A stretch of 64,000 nt of DNA. Origin: Psychrobacter sp. APC 3281. GTDB taxonomy: Bacteria > Pseudomonadota > Gammaproteobacteria > Pseudomonadales > Moraxellaceae. The notes under the pieces were generated by a model that saw nothing but the letters and a program-made list of their open reading frames with translations, did no database searches and was not told the origin of the DNA. Every line of letters starts with the position of its first letter. Within the stretch, counting starts at the first letter, position 1. Made by a program: the position numbers and the translations under genes. Below are positions 63,970 through 64,000 of this stretch, piece by piece. The DNA is taken from NCBI RefSeq assembly GCF_030407815.1, contig NZ_JASDCS010000003.1, forward strand, positions 1 through 64,000. Direction: 5' to 3'.

Positions 63970-64000
63970 AAAAGCCCTATAACTGAATGTTATGGGGCTT
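63970..64000 (+). terminator. Terminator after peroxiredoxin gene
   Basis: AAGCCCTATAAC and GTTATGGGGCTT form a 12-bp stem (one G-T pair); the T-tail lies at the window edge. Confidence 0.7.

Overview
The window looks like a chromosome segment of an AT-rich gammaproteobacterium of the Moraxellaceae, most likely Psychrobacter. This is inferred from gene content, gene order and protein style; no search was run. Familiar gammaproteobacterial neighbourhoods recur: ispB divergent from rplU-rpmA, orn divergent from rsgA, rhodanese-grxC-secB, rplM-rpsI, ppiB-lpxH, and ccmFGHI.

Layout. Positions 1-2.2 kb hold the tail of a Sel1-repeat protein, truC, a truncated pirin remnant and ppiC. Positions 2.4-11.8 kb hold a complete pyrimidine-degradation (Rut) locus: rutR divergent from rutABC-rutF-rutG, then a CoA-acylating semialdehyde dehydrogenase, ribB, rutD and rutE. 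Positions 12.2-25.5 kb are an accessory block: three lipoproteins, an Lrp-type regulator divergent from ornithine cyclodeaminase-arginase-YjiH, a ParD-like/methionine aminopeptidase pair, an AidB-like acyl-CoA dehydrogenase divergent from a PaaX regulator, cadR/cadA metal resistance and an MgtC-family protein. A tRNA-Val(GAC) lies at 25.9 kb. From 26 kb on the genes are mostly core: glutathionyl-hydroquinone reductase, hemB, a tripartite RND pump, ispB, L21/L27, lolA, scpBA, trpS, a lipid A-type acyltransferase, S9/L13, rsmD, mrdA, a DUF445 protein, ccmFGHI, adk, secB/grxC/rhodanese, rsgA, orn, lpxH, ppiB, glnS and a 1-Cys peroxiredoxin.

How the main system works. RutA (FMN-dependent) with flavin reductase RutF opens the uracil ring. 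RutB releases carbamate/ammonia and aminoacrylate, and RutC and RutD take this to malonic semialdehyde. RutE can reduce that to 3-hydroxypropionate, while the embedded CoA-acylating dehydrogenase could instead convert it to acetyl-CoA. RutG imports pyrimidine. The embedded ribB would raise supply of the flavin that RutA/RutF consume. Upstream of rutA are a near-palindromic RutR-type operator, a well-spaced sigma-54-type -24/-12 element, and three 20-bp-spaced GCAC boxes that resemble NtrC half-sites: a compact nitrogen plus pyrimidine control region.

The most unusual structural signal is that the intact tRNA-Val plus its terminator at 25.85-25.96 kb has two decayed, same-orientation partial copies at 2.38-2.43 kb and 11.95-12.04 kb. 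Together the three copies bound the two accessory blocks (rut locus; lipoprotein-to-mgtC block), suggesting stacked insertions at a tRNA site. No integrase, insertion sequence, CRISPR array or rRNA was seen.
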